Shown: piece after piece, positions 59,977 to 64,000 of the stretch
Layout of the letters: each line of letters opens with the position of its first letter
How positions within the stretch are numbered: position 1 is the stretch's first letter
From: Vigna angularis
Taxonomy: Eukaryota; Streptophyta; Magnoliopsida; Fabales; Fabaceae
Length of the DNA stretch: 64,000 bases
Assembly (NCBI RefSeq): GCF_016808095.1
Contig: NC_068971.1
Coordinates: forward strand, 28,851,631 to 28,915,630
Reading direction: 5' to 3'
Notes under the pieces: generated by a model
Database searches by the model: none
Seen by the model: the letters and a program-made list of their open reading frames with translations, nothing else
Told to the model about the DNA's origin: nothing
Program-made: the position numbers and the translations under genes

Positions 59977-61117
59977 TTATGACTTCAGGTCCTCAGACAT
60001 TGCAGAAGGTATACAATGTGTGGTGAGGATATCCAAGGTTGCAGCCTTTGCAGTACTGGTCTTTAACACTACTATCTGGCAGAAAAAGGGTACTCAGAAT
60101 TTCAAATCAGTCATATCATAGCAAAAAATTTATAGCAGACTATACTCATTTGATAGATTTAATTTGAATAAGCAGAAGAGAATGTAATTTATAATAGATA
60201 TGTCCAATTCTTTGAAATTAAAAAAAAAAGGAGTATCAGAATCGTTCTTATATGCAATGTTAAGAAAGAAAACAACAACACGCAAGATTAATAAGGTAAT
60301 CTTCATATAAATTGGTACCTTTTTATTTATAATAGTTTTTTAACTTGCTAGGATTAATATGTATGGTAACCATATGTTGGATAGCCGTATTAATCGTAGT
60401 CTTAATCGTAGTCACTCCCATGCCTAGGTTGTGGCCCCAATTGCAACCTCAAGGGCGGCGTTTATTTCACACCAACTAGATATGTGATTAAAATAAAGTT
60501 AATAAAACTAGGACAATCCTAACTTCACAAGTTGATTTTGAAGGGTTAAGAGTTAGACACTTAGCCTAAATTCTAAGACCATAAAAAAAAATCAAAAATT
60601 TATTTCGAACAAAATAAGTTGGGGGCATATATCTATTTAACATGAGCGACACAATGAACCGACTGGAATATGTCAATGAGGAAAAACCTGTTGGTATTCC
60701 AGATCAAACTTTAGATATTCATCATCACAGCTCTCTACCATCGTGGCCAAGTTCTGCAGATTCTTCACAGGTTTACCATTGAAAGCAAGAACCTACACAG
60801 GCAAAGAACAAAACTTAATGGATACTACAATAATATAAAAAGGTAATATCTGCATGATATTCTCTAACCTGAGTGTTTACTATCTCTTCATATCCAATAT
60901 TGATGTCAGACACAAGAACCTAGCAATATAGCACATTTCAAGTATGAGCACCTCTAAATCTGGTAATGGAATGGTAATAAACAAACTAAAAGGTTATCGA
61001 GGGAAATCTAGAAACCTGAGAAACAACTACAAGCTGTTCATCAACAGACTGCGCCATAGAATGTAGATGCTTGTCCAGAAGCTTCACCGGTGCATCAAAT
61101 TCATAATCTTTACCATA
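59977..61117 (-). CDS. DEG9: DEG9-type Deg/HtrA serine protease, last four exons only
   Basis: Exons: 61016-61117 ([20 protein letters not shown], ending VVVSQ), 60869-60919 ([17 protein letters not shown]), 60688-60792 ([16 protein letters not shown] ... FDLEYQQ) and 59977-60075 ([20 protein letters not shown] ... SAMSEDLKS, stop TAA). All introns are GT-AG and all are phase 0. This is the C-terminal PDZ-like region of plant DEG9, a nuclear/nucleolar ATP-independent protease; Deg2 differs in these words. The trypsin-like catalytic domain is not in the window: no exon is seen between 61118 and 64000. Either the gene continues beyond the window with the gypsy element in an intron, or this is a 5'-truncated copy. 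Confidence 0.82.
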
Positions 61118-61814
61118 CTGGATATAAGTAAAACAAATCAGAAAATAAAATAGTAATGAGTATAAACTAAAATACAAAATAGTCAAAACATACACAAATT
61201 CCTACAACAAACAAACATCAGTTTCACATTCTTACACAATTTGTACAGCCACAAAACGCAATGCATCTATAACCATGGTAGTTGAATCGCAAATCGTATC
61301 GCATATCGAAAAGCTTATTTTTCGTACGTGAATTATTTCTTATCATGAACGGTAAGATTCATAGACATTTAAAAAACTTAACTCGAGATACAAATATGTA
61401 AAGATGTAACTAATAATAACAACCACATTAAAAAGTGGTTACACAATGGATAAATTAAGTTAATATTATAACGGTTGGATTGGGTTAGGTTCTAGTAGTT
61501 GAGCGAGTGGGCCTTTTGGCACTACTTGTTGAGCGAGACTGAAAGTTGTTCTATCATTTCAATTTTAACTACTTTGTGTTCTGATATAATTATGATAAGG
61601 TTAGGAGTTAATGATGGAATTATCTATGTATGTGATCTAAGTGATGATGGTGTGCCTCATCCAAGGTGGATTAGGCCTAAGTTTCTTTAGTGTATGCATT
61701 GATATAAAGATTTAATATTAGAGGTTATCCTGACACCCTAATAATCATCTAGACTCATGTACAGAAAAATAGGTTATGTGGTGAGAGTAGTAGGATGATA
61801 GGTTCAAGGGAAAG
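61118..61814. other. intron or 5' flank of the DEG9-like gene, no exon seen
   Basis: AT-rich. The minus strand shows no DEG9-like exon here. An ORF at 61499-61690 on the plus strand has no motif. Confidence 0.4.
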
Positions 61815-63655
61815 GTTTATACTAGAAGGAATAAAAACTGACAGACAGTTATAACTGTCTGAAGGATAGTTTTGTTGTCTCAGACTTTTATAAGTTGTTT
61901 AGCAGTTTTTATCTTTATTTTGGAGGTTTTGTAAATCTAGGAAAGTGGAGAGTCTTGTTCTCTCGAATAACCAGAAGTTGTATGTGTGTTTCAGTTTCTC
62001 CATTTGGAGGAAACCTAGTTTATTGCTGGAATAAAGATCTATAGTTCTCAAGGTTGTTTTGCATAGGTCTAAATACCTATCATTGGTATCCAAAGCCTCT
62101 TTGCTGGTGAAGTGAGGGCCCATTAGAGGTTATGGTCAACACAAGAATGGAGGCACGATGGGATGGGTTGGAGAAGATCGTCCAACTAGAAGAGAGGATT
62201 CAAGGACTGACGGGGCTGGTTGAACGCCTAACATCCCTTGATTCAAGAGGACCAAGATTTTGTTGCCAAGGATGGCCATGAGGATAATGGGGAAACGAAG
62301 AAGGAGGTTCTTTTGGGATTTCTGCCAAATGGAGGAAGTTGGACTTTCCTGTGTTTACAGGGGACGAAGCTTATGGGTGGACAAATAGATTAGCGTGGTA
62401 TTTCCGTTTGAAAGAGGTTAGTGAGGAGGAGAAAATGCAGACTATTATGTTGGCACTGGAGGGGAAAGCTTTGAATTGGTTTCAATGGTGGGAAACATGC
62501 AATCCACATCCCATATGGGAAGCCTTCAAAGACGCAGTGGTTAGAAGATTTTAGCCAACAATGCTGCAAAACCTCTCTGAAATTTTGATTGGCCTATGCC
62601 AAAAAGGACAAGTCGGGGAATATATTGAGCAATTTGAAAAATATGCAGAGTTCATGAAATGAATGCAACAAGATTATTTGATTGGCATATTCTTGAATGG
62701 TTTGAATGAAGAAATATAGGCTGAGGTAAGTTGTATGAGCCCAAGAATCTTATTAAGTTTATGATGAAGGCTCAAATGGTGGAAGAAAAGGTTAGAGTCA
62801 CCACCAAGGGGAATCTCTCACTGTGCAGCTTCAAAGTAACACCTACATACAGTTGTCGTACTCGCAGTTACTCAAAAGAAGGGGGAAATTCAATGGGTTT
62901 TACCAACTCCAACAAAGGAAGTGGAGAGCGTAGTGGCTGTGTGAGCACCACCCATAGTTCTCCTTCTGGGACTCAACAAGGAGAGGCACCATTTAGAAAA
63001 TTGTCCCAAGAAGAATTGCAAGATAAAAAAGGACTTATGTTTCAAGTGTGATGAGAAGTTCAGGCCTAACTATACTTGCAAAAATAAACAGCTCTATATG
63101 CTGCTTATTTCGAAAGAGTATATTCATGAGTTAGGGGAATCTGCTACCTGCATTCATGAAGAATTTCAAGACTTTCACCCAGAGCATAAGGTGTATCTTC
63201 ATGGAGTGGGTGTTGATAGGTTTGATACAGTTTACAAAATAAGGAAAAAAGAAGGTAGTTAGTACAATTGAAAACACCTCCTACCCATTGAAAACAGTTG
63301 GGAAGCTGCTACTACCATCAATAAGAGGTTTCCTACTTTTCACCTTGAGGACAAGGTGAAACTTCATGGAGGGGAAGGTTTATACTACAAGGAATAAAAA
63401 CTAACAAACAATTATAAGTGTCTGAGGGGTATTTTTGTTGTCTCAAACTTTTATAAAGTCTGCATGGGCAATTGTTTAGCAGTTTTTATCTTTGTTTTGG
63501 AAGTTTTGTAAATCTAGGGAAGTGGAGAGGCTAGTTCTCTCGAATAACAAGAAGTTGTATGTGTTTCAGTTTCTCCATTTGGAGGAAACCTAGTGTATTG
63601 CGGAATAAAGATCTACAGTTCTTAAGGTTGTTTCGCATAGGTTTGAATACCTACA
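61815..63655 (+). mobile_element. Ty3/gypsy deletion derivative with two LTRs and gag
   Basis: 5' LTR about 61815-62069, 3' LTR about 63370-63653. Shared words: AGGTTTATACTA, TTTGTTGTCTCA, TTCTCTCGAATAAC, CATTTGGAGGAAACCTAG, GGAATAAAGATCTA. Primer site TTGGTATCCAAAGCC follows the 5' LTR, and a GGAGGGGA purine tract precedes the 3' LTR. Inside lies a broken gag (62131-63110), then directly the last part of pol (TFHLEDKVKLHGG, near 63340). Protease, RT, RNase H and integrase are missing, so about 3 kb has been deleted. Confidence 0.85.
62131..63110 (+). pseudogene. gypsy gag, broken
   Basis: Begins MVNTRMEARWDGLEK (62131), then a coiled-coil-like LEERIQGLTGLVERL, FPVFTGDEAYGWTNRLAWYF, MLALEGKALNWFQWWE and WEAFKDAVVRRF, the core of retrotransposon Gag. 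It ends with a decayed zinc knuckle CFKCDEKFRPNYTCKNKQ, where His is replaced by Tyr. Stops at 62552, 62660 and 62718 and a frameshift near 63040 break it. Confidence 0.82.
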
Positions 63656-64000
63656 GGAGGTCCTAGTCTAGGGGTTTTACCTTGGCCTAAGACGATAAGG
63701 GATTAACCTTGTGTGTAGTAGGATGAAACTCATTGGCAATGACTATGCAAAGCAGTAGAGGCCACCATAAGTGGAAAACTTGCTAGAATATGATATCAAT
63801 GCATGTATTTGGATAATTGAGTCTTGTTTAGTCTTTATTTGTGATATGTTTGTCTTTATCAATGGTTTGTATGTGATGTTAATTTTAGTTCTATTATATG
63901 AAAACTCTTTTGCAAATTAGCTTACCATTTTGTTGTGTTTTTGTCTTGTGTTCGTCTTTCTTCTTTTGCTATATCACCAGATGAGGAAGCAGGAGTTGAT
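63656..64000. other. window end, no gene
   Basis: 345 bp without a supported exon on either strand. If the DEG9-like gene is whole, this is intron. Confidence 0.35.

Noticed and set aside
61118..64000. Searched for further DEG9 exons on the minus strand
   Set aside because: No text fitting the catalytic domain or the preceding PDZ part could be found.
1..64000. tRNA, rRNA or snoRNA genes
   Set aside because: No tRNA-like A and B boxes with foldable arms or rRNA text were recognised; tRNA-like words were only retroelement primer sites.

Overview
This is AT-rich nuclear DNA from a flowering plant. It is most likely a papilionoid legume of the Phaseolus/Vigna/Glycine type, judged from remembered similarity of the host proteins and from repeat families rich in the AATCGATTA motif. 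There are no prokaryotic operons. Host genes are split by GT-AG introns, and most of the remaining sequence is decayed LTR retrotransposon.

Three host genes can be reconstructed, all on the minus strand. (1) 10306-16997: a complete ten-exon gene for an RDM4/DMS4 (Iwr1-like) protein of 353 aa, a factor linked to RNA polymerases II, IV and V and to RNA-directed DNA methylation. (2) 22644-54760: an eighteen-exon gene for a plastid-type TAP-like half ABC transporter (ABCB26/TAP1 type, 676 aa by reconstruction). It is stretched to 32 kb because introns 3, 6, 8, 9 and 11 are packed with retroelements, and the expected splice donor of intron 10 reads GA instead of GT. (3) 59977-61117: the last four exons of a DEG9-type Deg/HtrA protease, whose 5' part is not visible. 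A small hydrophilic ORF (21224-21472, plus strand) with two G-boxes upstream is a fourth, weaker candidate.

Layout. 1-6545: copia LTR piece, gypsy pol remnants and two copies of a ~2 kb non-coding LTR-like repeat in inverted orientation. 6546-10197: truncated minus-strand copia ending about 100 bp beyond the RDM4 stop codon. 10306-17650: RDM4 and its leader. 17800-21060: non-coding, with a (TA)n tract and an AT-rich inverted repeat. 21067-21545: small ORF with G-boxes and a 3' hairpin. 22644-54760: ABC transporter with nested copia and gypsy elements, including one copia with both LTRs (30390-34717) and a composite nest at 41500-49200. 55456-58513: GRF zinc-finger remnant, copia RT-RNase H remnant and a TRIM element. 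59977-61117: DEG9 3' exons. 61815-63655: gypsy deletion derivative with two LTRs, a gag region and only the tail of pol.

No clearly new gene system is visible. The points most worth checking are the damaged splice donor, the retroelement-swollen ABC gene, the inverted 2 kb repeats, the short LTR elements with internal deletions, and the 161-bp triplication inside a copia protease region.
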